Source: an uncultured Treponema sp.
Lineage (GTDB): Bacteria > Spirochaetota > Spirochaetia > Treponematales > Treponemataceae
Assembly: GCA_900316905.1 (NCBI GenBank)
Contig: ONET01000001.1
Coordinates: 45,121-109,120 of the forward strand
Length of the DNA: 64,000 bases
Reading direction: 5' to 3'
Below the pieces are notes generated by a model that did no database searches, was not told the origin of the DNA, and was given only the letters and a program-made list of their open reading frames with translations. Every line of letters begins with the position of its first letter. Position 1 is the first letter of the stretch. Below, piece by piece: positions 56,767-64,000 of the stretch. The position numbers and the translations under genes were made by a program.

Positions 56767-58614
56767 GTGGATCAAAAAATTAAATTTCCAATTGCGTTAA
56801 AGCATATTTTACTGTTTTCATTCCTTATCATTCTTGTCTTGGGTTTGACGACCTTTCTTGTTTCCACGCTTGTTCGCGGCGACGACAGGCGCAAGGCCGA
56901 AGAAAACAACCACACGATTAACGCCAGGACCGCGCAAACTATTCAGCAGACTTTTACAAACGCTCAAAAGAATTCCTACATACTGTTTGACGCTTTTTCA
57001 AAAATTAAGGAACCGGCCAAAAAAGGAGGCCAAGCAAGCCAAGAGGTCCGAGCTTCATTGATTGCGGATTTTTTTAGGGTCAACGACGACATAATTTTTG
57101 TTTCCAGCCCTGACACAAACTTAAAAGTGAACCCATCGTTCAAAGAAAAAATCGGAGGAGCGGCCGGCGGAAAAAAACTTTCGGATTTTTTAATCGCCAA
57201 CAAAAGCGCGGCCAGCGGAAAAGTCCGCTACTTTAACGCCAGGGAAACGCTTGACATTGATTCGATTATTTTTACTTTTCAATACGGGCCGCTGAACGCC
57301 GTCAAGAACGCGGCGGTTGGCGTTGACACAAAAGCCTTGGCCGCGCTTATGAGTTCCGGCGCCAACAACGCGACGATTTTGGTTGACCAAAATTCCGCCG
57401 TCCTTATAAATCCTGACTACGAAAGCGAGCAAAAAACTTACGTTGCCGCGCAAAGCCTTATCGACAGCATTAAGGACAAAGAAGGCGTTGACAACACTCA
57501 AAGCCTTGCGGAGACGGAAGACGGAAGGAAATTCATTTCGGTCCACAAGACAAAGGACAACCTTTACGTCATAACGAGCGTTTCAGAAAATTCCGTTTTT
57601 GCCGTAATCAATCGCACCACTTACAGAATCATCTTGTTTTCGCTCGCTATTTTGTTCATCGCGATTATGGCGATTCGTTTGTTCAGCAAAAACATTACCA
57701 ATCCAATCGCCGACTTGGTTGACGCTTCCGCAAAAATAGAGCGGGGCGAATTTGAATTGGACATCAAGCCTCGCACGCATGACGAAATCGGATTGCTTAC
57801 TTCCTCATTCATTCAAATGGGAAAGGGTCTTGCCGAGCGGGAAAAATTGATGGTGTCGTTCAGCAAATTTACCAATAAGACAATCGCGCAAAAGGCCGCC
57901 AGCGGAGAGCTTGCGCTTGGAGGCGAAAACCGCAACGCGACGATTTTCTTTAGCGACATCCGTTCCTTTACAGCGATGAGCGAAACGATGCAACCAAAAG
58001 AAGTCGTAGAATTTTTGAACGCCTACATGACGCGAATGGTCGAGTGCGTCAACAAGACAAACGGCGTCGTTGACAAATACATCGGCGACGCGATTATGGC
58101 GGTTTGGGGAGCGCCTGAGTCTGCGGGCAGTCCCGCCCTTGACGCGCTCAACGCCGTCACCGCCGCCCTTATGATGCGCGTTTCGCTTTTTCACTTTAAC
58201 CAGTCGCGCAAGGAACGGGGATTGGCGCCGGTAAGAATCGGCTGCGGAATAAATTCGGGCCCGGTCGTCGCCGGGCAAATCGGCTCCAACGAAAGAATGG
58301 AATACACGGTTATCGGCGACGCGGTGAACCTGGCGAGCCGCACCGAGGCTTTGAACAAGCCCTTTGCCACCGACATTTTGATTACCGAAAACACATACAA
58401 TCTTATCAAGGACAAAGTTATTGTCGAGGAAATGCCCGGCGTTCACGTAAAGGGAAAGACTGACGCGATAAAAATGTTCGCGGTCATTAACCTTGCGGGA
58501 AAAGAAAGGCCAAGCTCAATTGAAGAAGTGCGAAAGATTATCGGAACTACCGCGCCTGATTTGGCAAAGGTGAACACTGATGACGAAGAAAAGAAATACA
58601 AGATTGAAGGCTAA
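56767..58614 (+). CDS. Membrane adenylate/guanylate cyclase with CACHE-like sensor and HAMP
   Basis: A 615-residue membrane protein. One helix (about 13-36) precedes an extracytoplasmic sensor domain (about 37-275) of CACHE-like form, a second helix (about 278-300), a HAMP linker (NITNPIADLVDASAKIERGE) and a class III cyclase domain (about 385-580). D397 (FFSDIRSF) and D441 (KYIGDAIM) bind metal; K437 is the adenine-reading lysine. T514 in YTVIGDAVN stands where Asp or Cys usually completes base recognition, a common variant in this bacterial subgroup, so cAMP is likely but less certain than for the cyclase at 4272. The start is a GTG at 56767 with GGAG seven bases upstream. It overlaps the FecR-domain gene by 35 bp. 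Confidence 0.88.
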   Translation: MDQKIKFPIALKHILLFSFLIILVLGLTTFLVSTLVRGDDRRKAEENNHTINARTAQTIQQTFTNAQKNSYILFDAFSKIKEPAKKGGQASQEVRASLIADFFRVNDDIIFVSSPDTNLKVNPSFKEKIGGAAGGKKLSDFLIANKSAASGKVRYFNARETLDIDSIIFTFQYGPLNAVKNAAVGVDTKALAALMSSGANNATILVDQNSAVLINPDYESEQKTYVAAQSLIDSIKDKEGVDNTQSLAETEDGRKFISVHKTKDNLYVITSVSENSVFAVINRTTYRIILFSLAILFIAIMAIRLFSKNITNPIADLVDASAKIERGEFELDIKPRTHDEIGLLTSSFIQMGKGLAEREKLMVSFSKFTNKTIAQKAASGELALGGENRNATIFFSDIRSFTAMSETMQPKEVVEFLNAYMTRMVECVNKTNGVVDKYIGDAIMAVWGAPESAGSPALDALNAVTAALMMRVSLFHFNQSRKERGLAPVRIGCGINSGPVVAGQIGSNERMEYTVIGDAVNLASRTEALNKPFATDILITENTYNLIKDKVIVEEMPGVHVKGKTDAIKMFAVINLAGKERPSSIEEVRKIIGTTAPDLAKVNTDDEEKKYKIEG

Positions 58615-60382
58615 CATTGCAGATATTTTGATTTTTGTTTTGTGTTCTCTTGGAGCGGCGACGGCGCTTGGCCTTTATTACAAGGACATAAATTTTTGGT
58701 CGTTAAAGAACAACGAAGTCGCGGTGGCGAAAATTTATTTTAAGAAGAACGTAGTCCAGCGCAAATTTATTGACAACGACATTTGGGAGCGCGTGAATCA
58801 AGAAAGCCCGATTTACAACGGCGACAAAATTCGCACGGCGCAAGACTCTGAAATCCACGCCCAGTTTGAAAAGACAGGAACGAAAATCCAGCTAAAAGAA
58901 AATTCATTGATTCAAATTTTCAGCAATAAAAAAGAAAAGGCCATTGACTTTTTAAGCGGAGAAATTTTGCTGGCCAGCGCGCAAGACGGAGAGGAAGCGG
59001 TCGTCATGGCTGTAAAGAAAAAAATTTCCGCCGCGCCAAATTCAAAAGTAAAGATTACGATTTCAAAAGCAGAGAAAAACGAAAAAAAAGAAAGCCAGCC
59101 CAAAGAGGCCGTCGTTGAAGTCATCGAAGGCGAGGCCGTGGTGACGAGCGTTCCAAAGGCGGCGCTTTTCCAAAAGCCGGTTGAGGAAGCGCAAACGATA
59201 ACGGCGGGCGAAGAATTCATTGTCACCGAAGAGCCGATTGTCGAAGCCGAGCCGGTCGAAGACAACCCCGCGCCGGAGCCTGTTGTGGAAGAAATTGTCG
59301 CGGAGGAAGAAGCTCCGGTAGAGCCCGCGCAAGAAAAGGAAGTCGCCGCCGCGCCGGACAAAGCAACCGCCGAAATTTCAAAGGAGCAAGAAACCGCCGT
59401 TCCAGCGCAAAGCGCGGAAACGGAAGAAGAAGAAAGCGCGCAAGAGACGGCCGCGGCGCAAAAAGCGGAGCCAGCCGAGCCTGTAGAGATAGAAGAAAGC
59501 GCGGCCGGCGCTACCGAAAGTCCTTCGGTAAAATTCGCCAAAAGCGTTTACAACCAAAAGACCGGCGAATACAATTACAGTTTTGGAATTCCTTTGCGCA
59601 GGCTTTTTAGCACAAAGAGAATAATTCCCGCCGGGTCGGTTGTGGAATTGAAAATCAGCGGCGTCTCAGACAAGAGGGCTCCGTATTTTGGAATGGCGTT
59701 CAGAAGCGGCAAAGGCGAGCAGTTTGACGCAAGTCCGTATTGCTATGCGGTTCCTAACGCCGGAAAAGGATTTTTCGCGGGCGCTTCGTTCAACCAAAGA
59801 ATTCGCGCGTTCATTGAAAAGGAAATCGAAAACACAAGTTACGCGACGCTTTCTTTTTCTTACGACTCGAACAAGTTTGACGAAGAGCTTTCGATAAGCG
59901 GCTTTAAGGTTGAGGCGAAAATTGTTTCGCTTGGCGCGGAAGAAATTTTGGAGCCGGTGGCTGTCGGAAGAAAATCTGCGGCCGTGATTGAACAGATTTC
60001 GATAAACAAGGTCCAGTGGAACAGAAACAACGGCGGTTTTAGCCTCTTTCTTCCGCCAGAAAGAATTTTAGGCTTTACAAAATCGCTTCCAAAAGGCGCC
60101 AAGATAAAAGTGTCGTTTATCGGCCAGTCGTCTTTGCCGCTTGACTATGTTGATTTAAATTTAAACAATTGTTCCACCGAAAAATGGGATAAATTCCAAA
60201 CGATAAAACTTGACGACGGAGGAAAAGCCTTCCAAGAATTTGCGTTTGAAAAAACCGCTGTCCTTACTGGAGAGTTGATAAACTCCGACGCGTGCATTTT
60301 GGAAATAACTTTTGAAAGCGCAAGCCGCGAAAAAGTTTGCGAACTGACAAACGTTAAGTTTACTTTTGAGCGCGTGGAATAG
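58580..60382 (+). CDS. FecR-domain protein with Glu/Ala/Pro-rich linker
   Basis: A 600-residue protein anchored by one N-terminal helix (ADILIFVLCSLGAATALGLYY). Residues about 50-205 form a FecR-like domain: VNQESPIYNGDKIRTAQDSEIHAQFEKTG, IQLKENSLIQI and FLSGEILLASA. Residues about 205-310 are a long Glu/Pro/Ala-rich linker, probably spanning the periplasm. The C-terminal 290 residues (from about SVKFAKSVYNQKTGEYNY) hold beta-rich, carbohydrate-binding-like modules without catalytic motifs. The ATG at 58580 lies inside the cyclase gene, so translation is coupled. Cyclase plus FecR pairs recur in treponemes as I recall, suggesting the two proteins work together at the envelope. Confidence 0.78.
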   Translation: MTKKRNTRLKANIADILIFVLCSLGAATALGLYYKDINFWSLKNNEVAVAKIYFKKNVVQRKFIDNDIWERVNQESPIYNGDKIRTAQDSEIHAQFEKTGTKIQLKENSLIQIFSNKKEKAIDFLSGEILLASAQDGEEAVVMAVKKKISAAPNSKVKITISKAEKNEKKESQPKEAVVEVIEGEAVVTSVPKAALFQKPVEEAQTITAGEEFIVTEEPIVEAEPVEDNPAPEPVVEEIVAEEEAPVEPAQEKEVAAAPDKATAEISKEQETAVPAQSAETEEEESAQETAAAQKAEPAEPVEIEESAAGATESPSVKFAKSVYNQKTGEYNYSFGIPLRRLFSTKRIIPAGSVVELKISGVSDKRAPYFGMAFRSGKGEQFDASPYCYAVPNAGKGFFAGASFNQRIRAFIEKEIENTSYATLSFSYDSNKFDEELSISGFKVEAKIVSLGAEEILEPVAVGRKSAAVIEQISINKVQWNRNNGGFSLFLPPERILGFTKSLPKGAKIKVSFIGQSSLPLDYVDLNLNNCSTEKWDKFQTIKLDDGGKAFQEFAFEKTAVLTGELINSDACILEITFESASREKVCELTNVKFTFERVE

Positions 60383-60468
60383 CGGCGCGTTTGCGCAAGC
60401 CTGTTCGAACGCCCAAGACTGCGCCTCGCCTTGAAAGTTTCCGCCAAATGCGATAATTTGTTGTTACT

Positions 60469-62043
60469 ATGACAATCATCGACGGAAATTCTCTCACAAT
60501 CGAAGACGTGAACGACGTCGCGATCAACGGCCAAAAAGCCGCCCTTCCCACCGACAAAAAATTCTGGGAGCGCTTAGAAAAGTCCCGCAAATTTTTGCTG
60601 GACTACATTTCCACCGGCGTTCCGACATACGGAGTCACCACAGACTTTGGCGACAGCTGCTACAAGCAAATCAGCGTTGACAAGGCGGGCGAATTGCAGC
60701 GCACAATCGTGGCCTACCACGGAATCGGCTTGGGCCCATACTTTGACCATGACACAGGCCGCGCCGTGATTCTTTGCCGCTTGAACGGAAATGTTAAAGG
60801 CGGCCACTCGGCCATCAGGCCCCAACTCGCGCGCAAAATGCTTGAGCTTTTGAACAAGGACGTCATTCCATGCATTCCGCAGCTTGGCTCGGTTGGCGCA
60901 AGCGGCGACCTTACGCCTTTGAGCTACCTTGCGGCCGTAATCATGGGTCAGCGAAAAGTTTACTACAAAGGAAAAATCGTTCCGACGATGAAGGCCTTTA
61001 AGGCGGAAAAGATTGAGCCGCTTTTGATTGAAGCAAAAGAAGGCCTTGCGATTATGAACGGAACGAGCGTTATGACAGCCGTCGCCGCGCTCGCTATAAA
61101 AAAAGCGGAGCGGCTTGCGAACATCTCGGACTTCCTTTCCGCCGTTACAAGCGAAATCACGCGTGGAAAGGACACGCCCTTTGTCGCAAAAGTCAGCCAG
61201 ATAAAAAACCACAAGGGCCAGTCCGAAAGCGCGGCTTACATTTACAAGATCATAAAAAATTCAAAGCGTGTTTACAAGTATGAGGAATTCTTAAAGACGC
61301 AAATCGAAAAGCTTGACGGAAGAACATTCGTCAAGCAGGCGAATAAAATTCAAGACCGCTACTCAATCCGCTGCTCGCCGCAAATCAACGGCGTTTACCG
61401 CGATACACTCGCGCTTGCCCGCCAGTGGATTACCGAAGAAATAAATTCCGCCAACGACAACCCGCTTGTTGACATCGACGCTGGCCGCATTTACAACACC
61501 GGAAACTTTTACGGCGGCCACATTTGCGCGGCCTGCGACTACATGCGGACGGCGCTCGCAAACATCTCGGACCTTTCGGACAAGCAGGCCGAAGTCATTA
61601 TCGACGGAAAGTTCAGCGGACTTCCTGACAACTTGACTCCGCGCATAAAGGACACCGATCCGCGCGCAGGCTTGCGGCTTGGCTTTAAGGCCGCGCAAAT
61701 CACAATCAGCGCGATTCGCGGCGAAGTTCAAAGCTACTGCTACCCAATCAGCGTGACAAGCGCTCCCACCGAGGCGATCAACCAAGACAAGGTGAGCATG
61801 GGAACAATCAGCGCGCGAAAATTCGCTGAGCAAATCGATTTGGTTTTCTTGCAGTTCGCCACCCATTTGCTTGCCGCCATGCAAGCGGTTGACCTTGCAG
61901 GCTACGACGACTTTAGCCCCTTCACCAAAAAAGTCCACGACCAAGTCCGCGCGATGAGCAAGTTCGTAAAGGACGACCGCCCTCTGGACGCGGACGCGAC
62001 AAAGGTTGCCGAGTGGCTTAAGACGACGGAGATTTTTGGGTAA
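60469..62043 (+). CDS. hutH: Histidine/aromatic amino acid ammonia-lyase
   Basis: A 524-residue MIO-type lyase removing ammonia from histidine or an aromatic amino acid. The self-cyclising triad A144-S145-G146 is in GSVGASGDLTPLSYLA. YGVTTDFGDS near the start, NGTSVMTA and SANDNPLVD are conserved in the family. At the selectivity position the sequence is AYHGIG, whereas histidine lyases usually have SH and tyrosine lyases HL, so the substrate is uncertain; the gene symbol reflects the closest family. No urocanase or other hut gene is adjacent. The ATG at 60469 has no Shine-Dalgarno sequence, and a GATAAT lies 11 nt upstream. Length agrees with HutH. Confidence 0.82.
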   Translation: MTIIDGNSLTIEDVNDVAINGQKAALPTDKKFWERLEKSRKFLLDYISTGVPTYGVTTDFGDSCYKQISVDKAGELQRTIVAYHGIGLGPYFDHDTGRAVILCRLNGNVKGGHSAIRPQLARKMLELLNKDVIPCIPQLGSVGASGDLTPLSYLAAVIMGQRKVYYKGKIVPTMKAFKAEKIEPLLIEAKEGLAIMNGTSVMTAVAALAIKKAERLANISDFLSAVTSEITRGKDTPFVAKVSQIKNHKGQSESAAYIYKIIKNSKRVYKYEEFLKTQIEKLDGRTFVKQANKIQDRYSIRCSPQINGVYRDTLALARQWITEEINSANDNPLVDIDAGRIYNTGNFYGGHICAACDYMRTALANISDLSDKQAEVIIDGKFSGLPDNLTPRIKDTDPRAGLRLGFKAAQITISAIRGEVQSYCYPISVTSAPTEAINQDKVSMGTISARKFAEQIDLVFLQFATHLLAAMQAVDLAGYDDFSPFTKKVHDQVRAMSKFVKDDRPLDADATKVAEWLKTTEIFG

Positions 62044-62122
62044 GACAAAGGCAGCGTTTGAAAGACGCGGTTAAACCGCTCGAACTAGTAATTATTTTCT
62101 TGCCACAAATAACGCGAGCGGC

Positions 62123-64000
62123 CTATTCCCGTTCCGCCACGCGATAGTCCCAGTTGTGCTTGGGGTAGCGGCCCTTCATCTCTTTGCAAATCTCCGGCCA
62201 AGTGTTTTGCCAAAAGTTTTCCAGGTCGCTTGTGATTTGCAGGGGTCGGCGCGCGGGCGAAAGCAATTTTAGCAATACGGGAACGCCCATCACTTTTGGC
62301 GTTTCAAAGCAGCCGAATATTTGTTGGATTATTATTTCTATCGTCGGAACGACTTTCTCGCCGTCAACGTAAACGACTTTTACCGAGCGGCCCGTTTGCA
62401 ATTCCAGTTTTGACGGAACCTTTCGCTCCACCTCGGAACCGTCGTAAAGATAGTAAAGCGCGTCGTAAACATTTTGCGCGCTGATTTTGTTCCCGGTCAA
62501 AAATGGGGCCAGCCATTCGTCCGCGTTTTGCGTAAGCCAGTTTTTGTCAAAGCGTTTTGGCGGAACTGTGTCCTGGCCAAGACTGCCGGCGGCGGAACTA
62601 GAATCGTTGGCAAGACTAAGATTGCCGCCACCCGCGCCGCCCGCCGCGGAAGCCTGCTCGTAAAATTTTCGTTTTACCAAAAAGGCTTTTGTCTTTTCGT
62701 CCAGGGGAAGCGAGTCAAAGCCGTTTTTTTGAACCGAAAAGCAAAGCGTGCTTTTTATGTCTTCGTCTCCGGCCTTGAGCGCCTTTTGGCTAAGAACAAT
62801 TTTTCCGTATTGGGTAAATTCCGTCTTTACGACTTTTCCGTTTTCAAAATCGCAAACGACTTTTTTTTGCGCGCGGCTTAAAATCCATTCTTCAAGTTGA
62901 ACGGAATCCAGCGCCTTGTATGAGTAAATCGCGCCTTGCGAGCTTCCCGCGTCCGCTTCCACGGCCACAATCCATTCCGGGCCAAGGCCCCCCTTGTAGT
63001 CCTTTAGCGCGGCAAGGCGGCCCGACGGAAACTGGTAGACGCCCGCGTCCGCCGTCCTATGCGCGAGCCTGTCGGGAAAGCCCGCCAAGAGCGGGTCTGG
63101 AATTTTTTGCAAGCCCAAGAAGCGGCCCCCATTTTCGGGATTGCCTGCAATTGGCGCGCTTCCATCCGAGCCGACGGTGTCTTGCAGGCGCCGCTCTAAA
63201 TTTAGAACAAACTTTTTTTTCAAGGCCGGCGCTGAATCCTTGTATTGCGAGTATGGAAGGACAAAGGCGGCGCCGCCGTAAATCGCCGCGCATCCCAAGC
63301 GGGGACCGATTCCAAGCCTAAGAGCCGCCCGCCCCAATTGTGTAATCTGGCCGTTTTTGTCCAAGCAGTTAAGCAGCCGCAAAAGCTCGCGCGCGGTCTC
63401 CCACGAAGACGGGGCGGGCGGGTCCAGCCATTCAAGCGCGGCGGGGTCCTGGCTTCCCCATTCGGCGCATTCCAAAAGCAGCTCGCTTAAGTCGCTGCGC
63501 AAGATTTCCGGCAGCGGGTTTTTCGACCGCGGCTCGTTCTGGCTCCACAAGCGAACGCAAACGCCTTCTTGGGTTCGGCCGGCGCGGCCTGACCGCTGCG
63601 CGGCGGAAAACTCCGATTCGGGCATTGTAACCAAGCGCGTCGCTCCAACGTTGTTGTCCATCACGCTCACGCGCGAAAGGCCAGAGTCGATTACGCAAAC
63701 AACGTCGGGAATCGTAAGCGACGTTTCGGCGATGGAAGAAGAAAGGATTACGCGCGTTATGCCTTGAGCGGCGGGCGACAAAATCTTTTTTTGCTCGTCA
63801 AAGGACACGGAGGAGTGAAGCCGCTCGATTTGAACGGCGGGCGAAATTTCGCCGTTTAGCTCGGAAAAAGTTTTGTTTATTTCGTAAATGCCCGGCAAAA
63901 ATACGAGAATCGAGCGGCCCGCAGTTTTAGGCGTGGAACAAGTTCCGGTCGTGCCGGCAGTCTTGGTCTTGCTAGCAGTCTCGGTGTCGCCGGCAGTTTT
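62123..64000 (-). CDS. hrpB: ATP-dependent helicase HrpB (N-terminal part beyond window)
   Basis: The visible 625 residues are the C-terminal two thirds of a DEAH helicase of the HrpB type; the N-terminal ATP-binding half lies beyond the right edge. ILVFLPGIYEI opens the second RecA-like domain, followed by ILSSSIAETSLTIPDVVCVIDSGLSR and the arginine-finger motif QRSGRAGR. Next come the HA2 region (LDPPAPSSWETARELLRLLN) and the HrpB-specific end with SPARRPLQITSDLENFWQNTWPEICKEMKGRYPKH. A Thr/Ala/Gly/Lys-rich stretch of about 30 residues stands directly before ILVFLPG, an insertion not typical of the family. HrpB is an RNA-helicase-like protein of unclear function. It is transcribed towards hutH and overlaps nothing. 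Confidence 0.9.
   Translation of the reverse strand, partial: KTAGDTETASKTKTAGTTGTCSTPKTAGRSILVFLPGIYEINKTFSELNGEISPAVQIERLHSSVSFDEQKKILSPAAQGITRVILSSSIAETSLTIPDVVCVIDSGLSRVSVMDNNVGATRLVTMPESEFSAAQRSGRAGRTQEGVCVRLWSQNEPRSKNPLPEILRSDLSELLLECAEWGSQDPAALEWLDPPAPSSWETARELLRLLNCLDKNGQITQLGRAALRLGIGPRLGCAAIYGGAAFVLPYSQYKDSAPALKKKFVLNLERRLQDTVGSDGSAPIAGNPENGGRFLGLQKIPDPLLAGFPDRLAHRTADAGVYQFPSGRLAALKDYKGGLGPEWIVAVEADAGSSQGAIYSYKALDSVQLEEWILSRAQKKVVCDFENGKVVKTEFTQYGKIVLSQKALKAGDEDIKSTLCFSVQKNGFDSLPLDEKTKAFLVKRKFYEQASAAGGAGGGNLSLANDSSSAAGSLGQDTVPPKRFDKNWLTQNADEWLAPFLTGNKISAQNVYDALYYLYDGSEVERKVPSKLELQTGRSVKVVYVDGEKVVPTIEIIIQQIFGCFETPKVMGVPVLLKLLSPARRPLQITSDLENFWQNTWPEICKEMKGRYPKHNWDYRVAERE

Overview
The window looks like a chromosomal segment of a spirochaete, most likely a host-associated, saccharolytic Treponema-like organism. 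This is inferred from the gene mix: two class III cyclases, one followed by a FecR-domain protein; a BMP-type nucleoside-binding protein; paired CNNM/TlyC-like proteins; large single-chain PurL; many short lipoproteins; and glycogen and pentose genes. No rRNA or tRNA gene was seen. Most of the window is moderately GC-rich. The stretch from about 13.4 to 26.2 kb is visibly AT-rich and looks acquired.

Layout. 0-6.4 kb: 5' part of a TetR regulator with a double operator, glycogen debranching enzyme, xylulokinase, membrane adenylate cyclase. 6.4-7.2 kb: a type III toxin-antitoxin locus, made of a promoter, three 35-nt pseudoknot-type RNA repeats, a terminator and a ToxN/AbiQ-like endoRNase. 7.2-9.0 kb: a frameshifted lipoprotein gene divergent from an XRE regulator. 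9.0-13.3 kb: a DUF4867-like protein and a fucose/arabinose-isomerase-like enzyme under a promoter that carries the same 18-bp element as the xylulokinase promoter, then a lipoprotein and an M29 aminopeptidase. 13.4-26.2 kb: one ten-gene type I restriction-modification operon (half-HsdS, HsdM, DinD-like, AAA/TOPRIM ATPase, HsdS, Abi-alpha/DUF4393, a possible PIN-like protein, an AlbA-type ATP-binding regulator, HsdR, YgjP-like metallopeptidase). 26.2-36 kb: ABC ATPase, ProRS, PAP2 phosphatase, remnant of a Na/alanine symporter, HD hydrolase, radical SAM protein, acyl-CoA synthetase, pseudouridine synthase, omptin-like outer-membrane protein, cytidylate-kinase-like protein. 36-49.6 kb, minus strand: PurL, lipoprotein and two CNNM proteins, preceded by a signalling operon (7TM-PAS protein, large HD-GYP protein, BMP protein). 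49.6-64 kb: QueH, CysK, a broken XRE gene and lipoprotein, ArgA, two tandem exported paralogs with a divergent XRE gene, cyclase plus FecR protein, a HAL/PAL-type lyase, and an HrpB helicase cut by the window end.

Main themes. (1) Defence: the type III TA locus is the strongest discovery-type signal, because both stems of the predicted pseudoknot covary between the three repeats; the RM operon carries several accessory defence-type genes. (2) Regulation: an identical element at the same promoter position links xylulokinase and the isomerase genes. Many genes have a -10 hexamer only 4-13 nt before the ATG and no Shine-Dalgarno sequence, suggesting common leaderless transcription, while other genes have clear AGGAGG-type sites. 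(3) Three XRE regulators, one broken, each sit back to back with an exported or lipoprotein gene. All assignments come from reading the sequence and recalling protein families; no search was run.
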